In this document: one piece after another, positions 8,964 through 16,951 of the stretch
Position numbering within the stretch: the stretch's first letter is position 1
How the letters are laid out: the number at the start of each line of letters is the position of its first letter
NCBI GenBank assembly: GCA_945831805.1
Contig: CAMADY010000021.1
Span: forward strand, 1-33,598
DNA length: 33,598 nt
Direction: 5' to 3'
Source of the DNA: an uncultured Prevotellaceae bacterium
Lineage (GTDB): Bacteria; Bacteroidota; Bacteroidia; Bacteroidales; Bacteroidaceae
The notes under the pieces: model-generated
Databases searched by the model: none
Told to the model about the DNA's origin: nothing
What the model saw: only the letters and a program-made list of their open reading frames with translations
Position numbers and translations under genes: made by a program

Positions 8964-9701
8964 ATGTATAAAACGCTATCTATACTTGCCCTTTGGGCAT
9001 TCTCGCTTGCAATGTTCGCCGAGACGTTTCCTTCCTTCGAAATAAGCTACGATGCGAAGGATGGAACGGGCGAGGAAAAGACCGGTCAGGACCCCTACGA
9101 AGGTTCTGCACCTATTACTGCCACCTTCCATGTTTCGTTTTATAATGCCGACGATTGGACGGTAAACTACGAGTGGCGCTTCTGTCATGAAGACGGGAGT
9201 TTCGATGATCCATATATGATACGCTATGAGGAGAGTCCGGTTATAGTCTTCACTCAGGGCGGAATGGACAAGATAGCCCTCTATGTGACGTTCTCGAAGG
9301 AGGGTCATCAACCGATTGTCTGCACCGAAGAATACTGGAAGGTAGAGAAGATGCCTCTGACCATAAAGACGAGTGAGAGCGAGCTGTCCATGCCTAACGC
9401 CTTCTCCCCGAACTGCGACTCACGCAACGATACCTACAAGCCTAAGTCCTTCACGTCGATTGTTGAGTTTCGTGCCATCATCTTCAACCGCTGGGGACAG
9501 AAACTCTACGAATGGAACGACGTTACGGCAGACGGTTGGGACGGCACCTTCAACGGCTCGCCGGTAAAGCAGGGAGCATATTTCTGCCTTGTAAATGCGA
9601 AAGGCGCCGATGGGCGTATCTTTCAATTCAAGAAAGATGTAAACCTTCTCCGCACATACGATGAGAATTACGAAGAGAATGGCAGCGGAGAACTGAAATA
9701 A
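8964..9701 (+). CDS. secreted protein with T9SS type B (gliding-motility-associated) C-terminal sorting domain
   Basis: 245 aa. The signal peptide is MYKTLSILALWAFSLAMFAE. Residues about 22-130 look like a PKD/Ig-like beta domain (APITATFHVSFYNADDWTVN, YEWRF). The last ~95 residues contain MPNAFSPNCDSRNDTYKPK, IFNRWGQKLYEWNDV, GWDGTFNGSPVKQGAYF and a final beta strand. That is the classic CHU_C/gliding-motility-associated C-terminal domain, which directs proteins through the type IX secretion system in Bacteroidetes. More than a third of the protein is the sorting signal, so the passenger is a single small domain. It is a lone rightward gene between leftward units. The aspartates in the last domain may bind calcium (inference). 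Confidence 0.85.
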   Translation: MYKTLSILALWAFSLAMFAETFPSFEISYDAKDGTGEEKTGQDPYEGSAPITATFHVSFYNADDWTVNYEWRFCHEDGSFDDPYMIRYEESPVIVFTQGGMDKIALYVTFSKEGHQPIVCTEEYWKVEKMPLTIKTSESELSMPNAFSPNCDSRNDTYKPKSFTSIVEFRAIIFNRWGQKLYEWNDVTADGWDGTFNGSPVKQGAYFCLVNAKGADGRIFQFKKDVNLLRTYDENYEENGSGELK

Positions 9702-9703
9702 CG

Positions 9704-9743
9704 AAAAGAGTTCGGAAGGTCTTTTTACTTTCCGAACTCTTTT
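9704..9743. terminator. bidirectional terminator shared by convergent genes
   Basis: A perfect 14-bp stem (9704-9717 with 9730-9743, arm AAAAGAGTTCGGAA) has a 12-base loop. Rightward it is followed by a T-run for the type IX cargo gene. The right arm also encodes the last codons (K-E-F-G-K) of the TamB-like gene, whose stop codon lies in the loop. The T-rich flank on the other strand makes it usable in both directions. Confidence 0.85.
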
Positions 9744-12700
9744 TGGAATACTATACCTACGCCCTGAGTGTTGAGGGAGTTAGGCGTGAAGTATCTGTCG
9801 TTTGCCTGGTTATAAACCTTCAGTGATATGTTTCCGTTTGGAGTGAGGAGATACTGAAGGCTGAAGTCACCTATGAAGTTCTGCGAATTGGTGTTGATGT
9901 TGTCTCTATAGCCGAATTGGCCATTGAATATCAGACGGTTATTGAGCAGCTTTCCGCTGAGTATTCCCTCATATTCCGCATTGCTCATACCGTCGGCACC
10001 CGGCGTGATGTTTGCGCCGATGGACCAGTTGCGCTTGCCTATGACGGAGTTCAGCACGTTGTTGAACTGCTGCGTGAGTGTTCCGCTGAGGAAACTCTGC
10101 ATCGCAAGGTTTCCCTGACCCGTATTGTTACGGTAGTCGGATTGCGAGTAGAAGCGTCCTACGGCAAGGAGATATAGCACCTGCTGGTTCATCTCGTCCT
10201 GCGAATTGATGACGGAGAGCACCATCTGGCGTGCATCCGAGCTCAGCGACGGCAGGTTAAGGCCTAAGCCTACGTTAGGTCTTCCAGGCGAACCGATGAT
10301 GTTCATGAGGCAGGTAACAGGCACGTTGTTTGCCTTGAACGACGTTCCGATGTTCAGGTCGGCAAGCGATACGCTGTTGAGGTTATATGCTGCCTGCATG
10401 TTGAGGCTTGCACTGTATGGGTCGCCGCCAAAGGCTATCGTGCCGCCCTTGAGGAACGAGAAGTCCCTTCGCAGCAGGTTCTGCACCGTCATGCGGTAAA
10501 GTCCGCGCTCTACATTGTATATTCCGAAGATCTCCAGCGAACCCTTGTTGTAGAATTCTATACGCAATCCGCCGGAACCGAATAGGTCAACGTAGTCGCC
10601 CGTCAGTGGATCCATAAGCAGATGCAGCCTTGCCGTCGGCGTTACGTTGACGTTGAAGTGCATGCGAATATTCGTTCGGCTGTTGCCGGAGTTGCTAAGG
10701 TCGTTGTCAAGAGGTATTCTGTGCGCTATGACATGCCTCTCGGAAGCATCGAGGGTATCTGCCATGACGGTGTCCTGCCTTTCCTTCTCTACCGCCTTCT
10801 TACTCCTCCATGTAATGAAGTCCTGCGATGCTATGGCATCAGGCGATGCTGCGTTGTACGTTATGAACGAGTCGTCGAGCGTCGTTGCATCGGCGGTGAT
10901 GCTCAGCTCGTTGCCCGTTCCGTGGATGCCTATGCTTCCTCCTATGACAGCCTTGCCGTAGAACGTGTTGTCGCCGAAGCTGTTGAAGTCGTAGGCAAGC
11001 AGCTTTTCCGTCTTTGCCGTAAAGTCGTATGAGATGCGTCCGAGGTTCTTATGGTGCACGCCACCGGAGAGATAAGCTTTGTTGCCGTATCTGTCCTTGA
11101 GCAGCAGGTTGTCGAAGACGATGTCGTCAGGTACGAACGTTATGCTGTCGTCGGGTAGGGTATATCGGCAGTTGGTAGGGGTTATGGTGAAGTCGCCCTT
11201 CGCTCGTATGCCGCCCGTCATGTTTATACCGCTGAAAGGTCCGAAGATGCGTACCTGTCCGTTAGCACGCAGGTTGGCATCCTTCATGAATGACTCGCAG
11301 AATGTCTGCACGAATTCCATGCGGGTGTTCTGTGCCTTGAAGCTTAGGTCGAGCTCATTGCGCTGCAGCGATACGAAACCGCTGATGAGAGTCTTGCCGT
11401 CTGCCTCCCAGTCGTCTGCCACAGCGTCGATGTCTATCTGTTCTATTGCGTTGCTGTAGGTAGCGTTGATGCTCATGTCGCCCATCCTTCCGTTTTCGAA
11501 GAGGAAGTCCCTGACGAGCAGCTGTGCCCTTGCCGTTATGTCACCGAAGACGCTGCTTGCCATTGCCTTGCCCGTTGCCCTGCCGTCGAAGTCAACAGAA
11601 TGGAAGTTCACGAGGTCGAGAATGTAGCTCACGTCGATGTCTTTCAGCGACGCAACGATGGTGTCTGTCGGCGACTTCGAGCACGTTCCGTTGATATAGA
11701 CGTGCTGGTTGTCGTTGCCGACGGCAAGTTGGTTGACCTTCAGCACGCCATCCTCATAGTTTATGCCCTGCGAGTGTATGTTCCAGATGGTGTCTCCCAC
11801 TTCGAAGTGCGACTGCGGAATGGATATCTCTATTGCGTCCTTGCCTGCCAGCGAGCGGAAGAAGCGCGCCTGAGTGTTCAGCTCGCCCTTGAAGACGTTG
11901 CTGCGTTTGTTGTCCCAGGTGATGACGGAGTGCAGGTTATCATCGTCCGCCATGCCGTTGAGGCTGAAGCTTACGATGCCGTCATTGTCGTGAAGCGTAG
12001 TGCTGAGACTCGTCTGCAGCTTGCTCTCCGGCGTCCATAGCAGCAGCTCCGTCTTCGTAAACTCCATGTCGGAGACGAACAGGTGTGGTGCCGAAATCTG
12101 TATGTTTGCCTTATTGTCGATGCTGTTGACGTAGCCGTCGATGGTCAGCGGCTTCTTCATATCCAGCGGAATGTCAACGAGTCGCTTTATGAAATCGATG
12201 TCCTTGATGTCTGCCTCGATGTTGAAGTTGTTGGGGTTCTTCTCCTGGCGGGGAAGTCCAGGGATGGAATGGAGCTCTGAGGCAATGAGGTTCGTGAAGC
12301 TTTGCGGAATCTTCGACAATACGATGTCGCCGGTAAGTAGCACGTCGGCGAAGTCACTGCGCAGTTCTATGCGGCGGCTATTGTCGCTGTTCTTCTCCGA
12401 AGTGATGCTGACGTTTGAGATGTAAACGTCCGGTCGCTTGTCGGAAGCGTCGATGATGCTGATGTCCGAGAGGTTTATGGTGCCCGTAATGTCGTCGATT
12501 GACGTGCCGCTGAGGTTTGTCTGCAGCGTACCGTTGAACGTATCGCTGACGAACGACTTGCTGATGTTGAGCATGGAAGGCGAGAAGTGGCTCAGCTCTA
12601 CCGTGGCATCGATGTCCTTCTGCCTGCCGAGATGCGCGCTGCCCTCTGCAATAAGCTTGACGTATGGGTCGAGAATGCTGACGGACCCCTCCACGACGTC

Positions 12701-14002
12701 CTTGCCGTAAGCGCCGTCCACCTTTATATTATGATAGGTGTAGTGCTGGTATGTCACCTCGTCGATGGTACCTTTTACTGCCAATGAGCTGATATCGTTT
12801 CCGGAGGTGGTGGTGCCGTCGATGTCAACGTCGCATCGTAGCGTTCCGAAGTTGCTGTTGTTGAGCAAATGTGCGATGTCCATCTGTGGAGTCTTGACGT
12901 GCGCCTTGATACGGTTGCTATGGTAGGTGCCGTCCATCACCACGCTGCCAACCTTCGTTGCGGACACTTTTGCGTCAGCGGTGAGGTGGCTCTTAGAGAA
13001 CATCTGGACACTGCCAACTGCCGTAATTCCGCCAAGGCGTTTTACAATGTCGGGAAGACTGAATGCGGAGGCGAGATTGCTGACTAAGTTTTCTGAAACG
13101 GAGAGTTCCGTAAGTAATAGCTTGCCATGGATGTTCGAGAGGAAATCCAGCAGCGTTCCGTGAACGTCTATGCTGAGGGATTTGTCGTTTAGGGAATGTC
13201 CTTTCAGCGTAACATCTGCCTCTTTATCTGTTCCTTTAGCTGCAAGCGATAATGAAATGTTAGGTAATGAGTTAACTGCGGTAGGTGAAAGAAATGCTGA
13301 GAAATCTTTCGGTGAGATGCTATTGCAATGTAACTGAGTCTTGAAACGTAGTGAACCTGGCTGCAACTTGCCGTTGTCAAGCTTGTAGTTTACCGACAAT
13401 AAAGGTATTGAAATATTCGTCTCCGGCATTAGCAGATGGAAGGCTTTTGTGCGTATGTTGCCAGGCGAATAAATGATGTCGGTTTTCAGATTGTTGATAC
13501 GTAATCCCGATGCCTCGTTCAACGAGAATTTGTTGAGCGAGACGTTAAGCAAATCGTCCGTGAGCTTGTATAGAATGATGTGTGACGAGAGGTCTGTAAC
13601 GCTGACGTGATAAGGCGAAAAGGCGTTGCGTACCTGCGGCTTGTCCCACTGGTCGTAGTTGATGGCTCCATGGCGTATGATGAGCGATCCGATGCTGAGG
13701 TTGAGATGTGTGTGCGAGGCGGTGTCCTTGCTCGCTAAGGAGTCGATGACGAACTGGCAGTTGAGGGGGCTGTTGGCATCGGCGCGGTAGATGCTCGCCT
13801 GCATACCGAAGACCTGTGCGGAGGAGATTGACACCTCGCCTTCAAAGAGCGGCAAAAGGTCGATGGATGCAGAGACGCGTCCTGCGCGCAGCATCTTCTT
13901 CTGTTGCTGGTCATAGACAAGCAGGTCGTCAACGATGAGGCGGTTGAAGAACCTTATGTCGATATGCCCCACGCTGACCTTTGTGCCCAATGTCTCGCAC
14001 AA
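9725..14002 (-). CDS. TamB/AsmA-like translocation and assembly module protein
   Basis: 1425 aa from a TTG at 14002. The protein is a long series of repeated beta-strand segments (for example INGTCSKSPTDTIVASLKDI and AYLSGGVHHKNLGRISYDFT). The C-terminal third has the conserved DUF490/TamB features: YVDLFGSGGLRIEFYNKGSL, GLYRMTVQNLLRRDFSFLKG and the end VGIVFQKEFGK. Such proteins span the periplasm as a hydrophobic groove and are linked to lipid transport and outer-membrane assembly. The true N-terminus is upstream. In frame up to 14167 lies a clear membrane anchor (GVIWTIVSIYLCAFVLLKIP, then AVQGYVAQGV), but no ATG, GTG or TTG begins it. An ATT at 14131 is the most natural place and would give about 1468 aa. 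It follows yggS on the same strand after a repeat-containing spacer. Confidence 0.85.
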   Translation of the reverse strand: MCETLGTKVSVGHIDIRFFNRLIVDDLLVYDQQQKKMLRAGRVSASIDLLPLFEGEVSISSAQVFGMQASIYRADANSPLNCQFVIDSLASKDTASHTHLNLSIGSLIIRHGAINYDQWDKPQVRNAFSPYHVSVTDLSSHIILYKLTDDLLNVSLNKFSLNEASGLRINNLKTDIIYSPGNIRTKAFHLLMPETNISIPLLSVNYKLDNGKLQPGSLRFKTQLHCNSISPKDFSAFLSPTAVNSLPNISLSLAAKGTDKEADVTLKGHSLNDKSLSIDVHGTLLDFLSNIHGKLLLTELSVSENLVSNLASAFSLPDIVKRLGGITAVGSVQMFSKSHLTADAKVSATKVGSVVMDGTYHSNRIKAHVKTPQMDIAHLLNNSNFGTLRCDVDIDGTTTSGNDISSLAVKGTIDEVTYQHYTYHNIKVDGAYGKDVVEGSVSILDPYVKLIAEGSAHLGRQKDIDATVELSHFSPSMLNISKSFVSDTFNGTLQTNLSGTSIDDITGTINLSDISIIDASDKRPDVYISNVSITSEKNSDNSRRIELRSDFADVLLTGDIVLSKIPQSFTNLIASELHSIPGLPRQEKNPNNFNIEADIKDIDFIKRLVDIPLDMKKPLTIDGYVNSIDNKANIQISAPHLFVSDMEFTKTELLLWTPESKLQTSLSTTLHDNDGIVSFSLNGMADDDNLHSVITWDNKRSNVFKGELNTQARFFRSLAGKDAIEISIPQSHFEVGDTIWNIHSQGINYEDGVLKVNQLAVGNDNQHVYINGTCSKSPTDTIVASLKDIDVSYILDLVNFHSVDFDGRATGKAMASSVFGDITARAQLLVRDFLFENGRMGDMSINATYSNAIEQIDIDAVADDWEADGKTLISGFVSLQRNELDLSFKAQNTRMEFVQTFCESFMKDANLRANGQVRIFGPFSGINMTGGIRAKGDFTITPTNCRYTLPDDSITFVPDDIVFDNLLLKDRYGNKAYLSGGVHHKNLGRISYDFTAKTEKLLAYDFNSFGDNTFYGKAVIGGSIGIHGTGNELSITADATTLDDSFITYNAASPDAIASQDFITWRSKKAVEKERQDTVMADTLDASERHVIAHRIPLDNDLSNSGNSRTNIRMHFNVNVTPTARLHLLMDPLTGDYVDLFGSGGLRIEFYNKGSLEIFGIYNVERGLYRMTVQNLLRRDFSFLKGGTIAFGGDPYSASLNMQAAYNLNSVSLADLNIGTSFKANNVPVTCLMNIIGSPGRPNVGLGLNLPSLSSDARQMVLSVINSQDEMNQQVLYLLAVGRFYSQSDYRNNTGQGNLAMQSFLSGTLTQQFNNVLNSVIGKRNWSIGANITPGADGMSNAEYEGILSGKLLNNRLIFNGQFGYRDNINTNSQNFIGDFSLQYLLTPNGNISLKVYNQANDRYFTPNSLNTQGVGIVFQKEFGK

Positions 14003-14177
14003 TGCCTTGCTGACTCCCTGCGCAACGTAACCCTGTACTGCCGGAATCTTCAGCAGTACGAAGGCGCAAAGATAAATGGAAACGATAGTCCAGATGACGC
14101 CTCGGGCTATATTTTTTGGTAGATTTCTAATAAATTGATATTCAGTTTGTTCCTGATATGTATCTGATTACGGTGAA

Positions 14178-14253
14178 ATAGCTATGCTTTAACGAAGAAT
14201 TTTCTAGAAAATTTGTTGCAATAACTATGCTATTACGGAGAATTTTCTGAAAG
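14178..14253. repeat. imperfect tandem repeat (2 copies, 43-base period) between yggS and tamB-like gene
   Basis: The 33-base segment at 14178-14210 recurs at 14221-14253 with 26 of 33 identical positions; both contain a GAATTTTCT core. The two copies occupy the leader of the TamB-like gene, where no canonical start codon is found. The remaining spacer sequence (14254-14286) shows nothing recognisable. Confidence 0.7.
14198..14213. promoter_or_regulatory. 16-bp perfect palindrome, possible operator
   Basis: AATTTTCTAGAAAATT is a perfect palindrome inside the first copy of the tandem repeat. The second copy keeps only the left half. An operator or an RNA hairpin is possible; the sequence alone does not decide. 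Confidence 0.35.
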
Positions 14254-14286
14254 ACCTGTCGTGATTAACGATGCTGTTTTGAGGTG

Positions 14287-14940
14287 TTAAGCAAATATTC
14301 GGCTTCCGACACGTACGTGATTGGAGCCACACTCCTGTGCTATGAGGTAGTCGCCACTCATTCCGTAGGACTTTACGGAGAAACTATCGTCGTCCTTGAA
14401 ATACTGCTCCTTGACCTCGTCGAAGAAGTCTCGTGCTGCAAGGAACTCGCTCCTGATCTGTGCCTCGTCGTCGGTGTTGCTCGCCATCATCATGATTCCG
14501 CAGATGCGGACGTGCTTCATCTCCCTCCAAAGCCCCTCGGCAAGTAGCTGTCGGCACTCTTCCGGAGTCATGCCGCTCTTCGTTTCCTCCTGTGCCAGGT
14601 GCAGCTCAAGGAGTATGTCGATGGTGCGCTGGTTCTTCTCTGCCTGGCGTTCTATTTCCTTCATCAGCTTCATGGAGTCAACAGCCTCAATCATAGAGAT
14701 GTACGGAGCGATATACTTTACCTTGTTCGTCTGCAGATGGCCGATGAAATGCCACTCGATATCCTTCGGAAGGGTATCGTACTTGATGCGCAGTTCCTGC
14801 TCCCTGCTTTCTCCGAAGACGCGCTGTCCCTCAGCGTACGCCTCCTCGACGGCGGAAACGGGATGGTACTTGCTTATAGCAACGAGTTGCACACCACTTT
14901 TCAGTGATGTGCGAACGGCGTTAAGATTATCCTTTATCAT
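14287..14940 (-). CDS. yggS: YggS/PROSC family pyridoxal-phosphate homeostasis protein
   Basis: 217 aa, about the family length (~225). Visible family motifs are LVAISKYHPVSAVEEAY with the PLP-binding lysine K24, WHFIGHLQTNKVKYI, RICGIMMMAS and KSYGMSGDYLIAQECGSNHVRVGSRIF at the end. These proteins hold PLP on a single TIM-barrel domain and buffer the free PLP pool and amino-acid metabolism; they are not racemases themselves. The usual GEN motif after the lysine reads GESREQEL here, a variant I believe is common in Bacteroidetes. It starts 2 bases after the DUF4494 stop, so the two are almost certainly one transcript. Confidence 0.93.
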   Translation of the reverse strand: MIKDNLNAVRTSLKSGVQLVAISKYHPVSAVEEAYAEGQRVFGESREQELRIKYDTLPKDIEWHFIGHLQTNKVKYIAPYISMIEAVDSMKLMKEIERQAEKNQRTIDILLELHLAQEETKSGMTPEECRQLLAEGLWREMKHVRICGIMMMASNTDDEAQIRSEFLAARDFFDEVKEQYFKDDDSFSVKSYGMSGDYLIAQECGSNHVRVGSRIFA

Positions 14941-14942
14941 AG

Positions 14943-15488
14943 TTACATTGCTTCTTCTTTTTCCTGACCAGCTTCGAGTTCTGCCTTCAGTGCGTCCTCA
15001 AACTCAGGGCGCTCGTCCTCTTCCGGCTTGTTGACGTGGCGTGTGCCGTCGTGCTCGAAGACGTCCATGATGTTCGTTTCGGCGATGGAGGCGAGCTTCC
15101 AATCCTGCATTCCCTTGTTCATCACCTCCTCAACGTTCTTCACTGCGTTCTGGAGCGTGTTGCTCTGAACCACGTAGTTGACGGCGGAGAGTTTCTCCTT
15201 GCCGCTCTTCTCGTCGATGATGATGAACTGTAGCTTTACCTTATACCAGCGGTCGTCGCGTGGGTTCTCGCTGAAGAAGATTTCCTTGTAGGTGGCCTTC
15301 TTGATGTCCATGACGGTGAAGTCGCCCGAGATGTATGCCGAAACCTCCTCGATGATGGCGTTCTCTGCCTCTGTGAAACTTAGTGCGTCAACGACATACT
15401 GCTCTGTTATCTTCTTCTGAAGACCGTCCTCCATGGTCTTCTCGTAGCGTATCTTGGTTTCAAACCATTCTGCTGTTCTGGATCTCAT
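14943..15488 (-). CDS. DUF4494 domain-containing protein
   Basis: 181 aa, with no signal peptide or membrane segment, so probably cytoplasmic. The first ~150 residues match DUF4494 as I know it from Bacteroidetes: RTAEWFETKIRYEKTMEDG, QYVVDALSFTEAENAIIEE, SENPRDDRWYKVKLQFI and VQSNTLQNAVKNVEEVM. The last 30 residues are acidic and variable. Its function is unknown to me. It is the first gene of a leftward unit with yggS and probably the TamB-like gene, with its own promoter at 15574-15581. The family call is good; nothing in the sequence suggests a reaction. Confidence 0.85.
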   Translation of the reverse strand: MRSRTAEWFETKIRYEKTMEDGLQKKITEQYVVDALSFTEAENAIIEEVSAYISGDFTVMDIKKATYKEIFFSENPRDDRWYKVKLQFIIIDEKSGKEKLSAVNYVVQSNTLQNAVKNVEEVMNKGMQDWKLASIAETNIMDVFEHDGTRHVNKPEEDERPEFEDALKAELEAGQEKEEAM

Positions 15489-15573
15489 TTTATTCTTGTT
15501 TATGTTTTGTTTTTGATTTTCTGACTGGTCGTTTCGCCTCCGTTTTCATGTTCGTAGGTGTTCTTTATAATTG

Positions 15574-15581
15574 CAAAGGTA
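15574..15581 (-). promoter_or_regulatory. -7 promoter element for DUF4494-yggS unit
   Basis: TACCTTTG on the minus strand fits TAnnTTTG, 85 bases upstream of the ATG at 15488. The -33 candidate (TTG about 24 bases upstream) is poorly spaced. The leader of about 80 bases shows no obvious structure. Confidence 0.5.
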
Positions 15582-15675
15582 TATAAATAGTTTTGATTGA
15601 CCTAACAATTCGCAAGTTTTAAGGCATTTTAATAATAAATTTGTCAAAATATTCTTTATTTTCGGATTTTTTTTG

Positions 15676-15683
15676 TAATTTTG
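15676..15683 (+). promoter_or_regulatory. -7 promoter element for the aminotransferase-permease unit
   Basis: TAATTTTG fits TAnnTTTG, 45 bases before the ATG at 15729. It is preceded by a T-rich stretch and has no clear -33 TTG. With the element at 15574-15581 it forms a divergent promoter pair in the 240-base gap. Confidence 0.55.
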
Positions 15684-15728
15684 CGCCCATTATTTTATGT
15701 ACGTACGAATCTTTAACAAAAAAGAAAG

Positions 15729-16937
15729 ATGCCAATAATATCAAAACGTGGTGTGGAGATGCCAGAATCTCCTATCCGCAAACTCGCTCCTCTCGCTGCT
15801 GCGGCAAAGAATCGCGGCACGAAGGTTTATCATCTTAATATCGGTCAGCCGGACCTTCCTACACCACAGGTAGGCCTCGATGCGCTGAAGAACATTGACC
15901 GCGGAATACTGGAGTATTCTCCTTCGCAGGGCTATCTCTCATACCGTGAGAAGCTCGTTGACTATTACGCGAAGTACAACATCAGCGTTACACCGGACGA
16001 CATCATCATCACCAGCGGTGGCTCTGAGGCCATCCTCTTCGCCTTCATGGCGTGTCTGAACCCTGGCGACGAGATTATCGTGCCGGAACCAGCGTATGCC
16101 AACTACATGGCGTTCGCCATTTCTGCCGGTGCAAAGATTCGTACCATTGCGACAACCATCGACGAGGGCTTCTCGCTGCCAAAGGTAGAGAAGTTCGAGG
16201 AACTGATAAACAGCCGCACGAGGGCTATCATGATCTGTAACCCGAACAACCCTACGGGCTATCTCTACACACGTCGTGAGATGAACCAGATACGTGACCT
16301 CGTGAAGAAGTACGACCTCTACCTCTTCTCCGATGAGGTCTATCGTGAGTACATCTATACCGGCAGTCCGTATATCTCCGTCTGCCACCTTGAGGGTATC
16401 GAGAACAATACCGTGCTCATCGACTCTGTCTCAAAGCGCTACAGCGAATGCGGCATACGTATCGGTGCGCTTATTACGAAGAACAAGGAGATACGTCAGG
16501 CAGTGATGAAGTTCTGTCAGGCACGTCTCTCGCCACCTCTCATCGGACAGATTGTTGCCGAGGCATCGCTCGATGCACCGGAGGAGTACTATCGCGATGT
16601 CTATGACGAGTACGTGGAGCGCAGGAAGGTGCTCATCGACGGCTTGAACCGCATTCCGGGAGTCTATTCTCCAATTCCAATGGGAGCGTTCTACACCATG
16701 GCGCAGCTGCCTGTTGACGATGCGGAGAAGTTCTGCCGCTGGTGTCTTGAGAACTTCGAGTACGAAGGTGAGACGATAATGATGGCTCCAGGTGCCGGAT
16801 TCTATACCACTCCGGGTGCCGGTGTCAATCAGGTTCGTATTGCCTACGTGCTGAAGAAGGAAGACCTCGAACGTGCCCTCCTGCTGCTTCGTAAGGCTTT
16901 GGAGGCTTATCCTGGCAGAATAATGGAGCAGAATTAG
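15729..16937 (+). CDS. pyridoxal-phosphate-dependent class I/II aminotransferase
   Basis: 402 aa. Fold type I aminotransferase motifs are in order: YHLNIGQPDLPTP (35-47), Y63-SPSQGYLSYRE, NPNNPTG (171-177), SDEVYREY with D202 and Y205 at the cofactor ring, the Schiff-base lysine K236 in DSVSKRYSECGIRIG, and the substrate-carboxylate arginine in GVNQVRIAYV near the C-terminus. Aspartate, aromatic or another amino acid could be the amino donor; the sequence does not settle this, so I give no symbol. It is cytoplasmic. The permease gene begins 14 bases downstream, so the pair may share the promoter at 15676. Confidence 0.92.
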   Translation: MPIISKRGVEMPESPIRKLAPLAAAAKNRGTKVYHLNIGQPDLPTPQVGLDALKNIDRGILEYSPSQGYLSYREKLVDYYAKYNISVTPDDIIITSGGSEAILFAFMACLNPGDEIIVPEPAYANYMAFAISAGAKIRTIATTIDEGFSLPKVEKFEELINSRTRAIMICNPNNPTGYLYTRREMNQIRDLVKKYDLYLFSDEVYREYIYTGSPYISVCHLEGIENNTVLIDSVSKRYSECGIRIGALITKNKEIRQAVMKFCQARLSPPLIGQIVAEASLDAPEEYYRDVYDEYVERRKVLIDGLNRIPGVYSPIPMGAFYTMAQLPVDDAEKFCRWCLENFEYEGETIMMAPGAGFYTTPGAGVNQVRIAYVLKKEDLERALLLLRKALEAYPGRIMEQN

Positions 16938-16951
16938 AAAACAGAAGAATA

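Noticed and set aside
10622..13163. Rightward open frames of 65-146 codons opposite the TamB-like gene
   Set aside because: They are shadows of a long, GC-rich coding strand, with no family resemblance or start signals.
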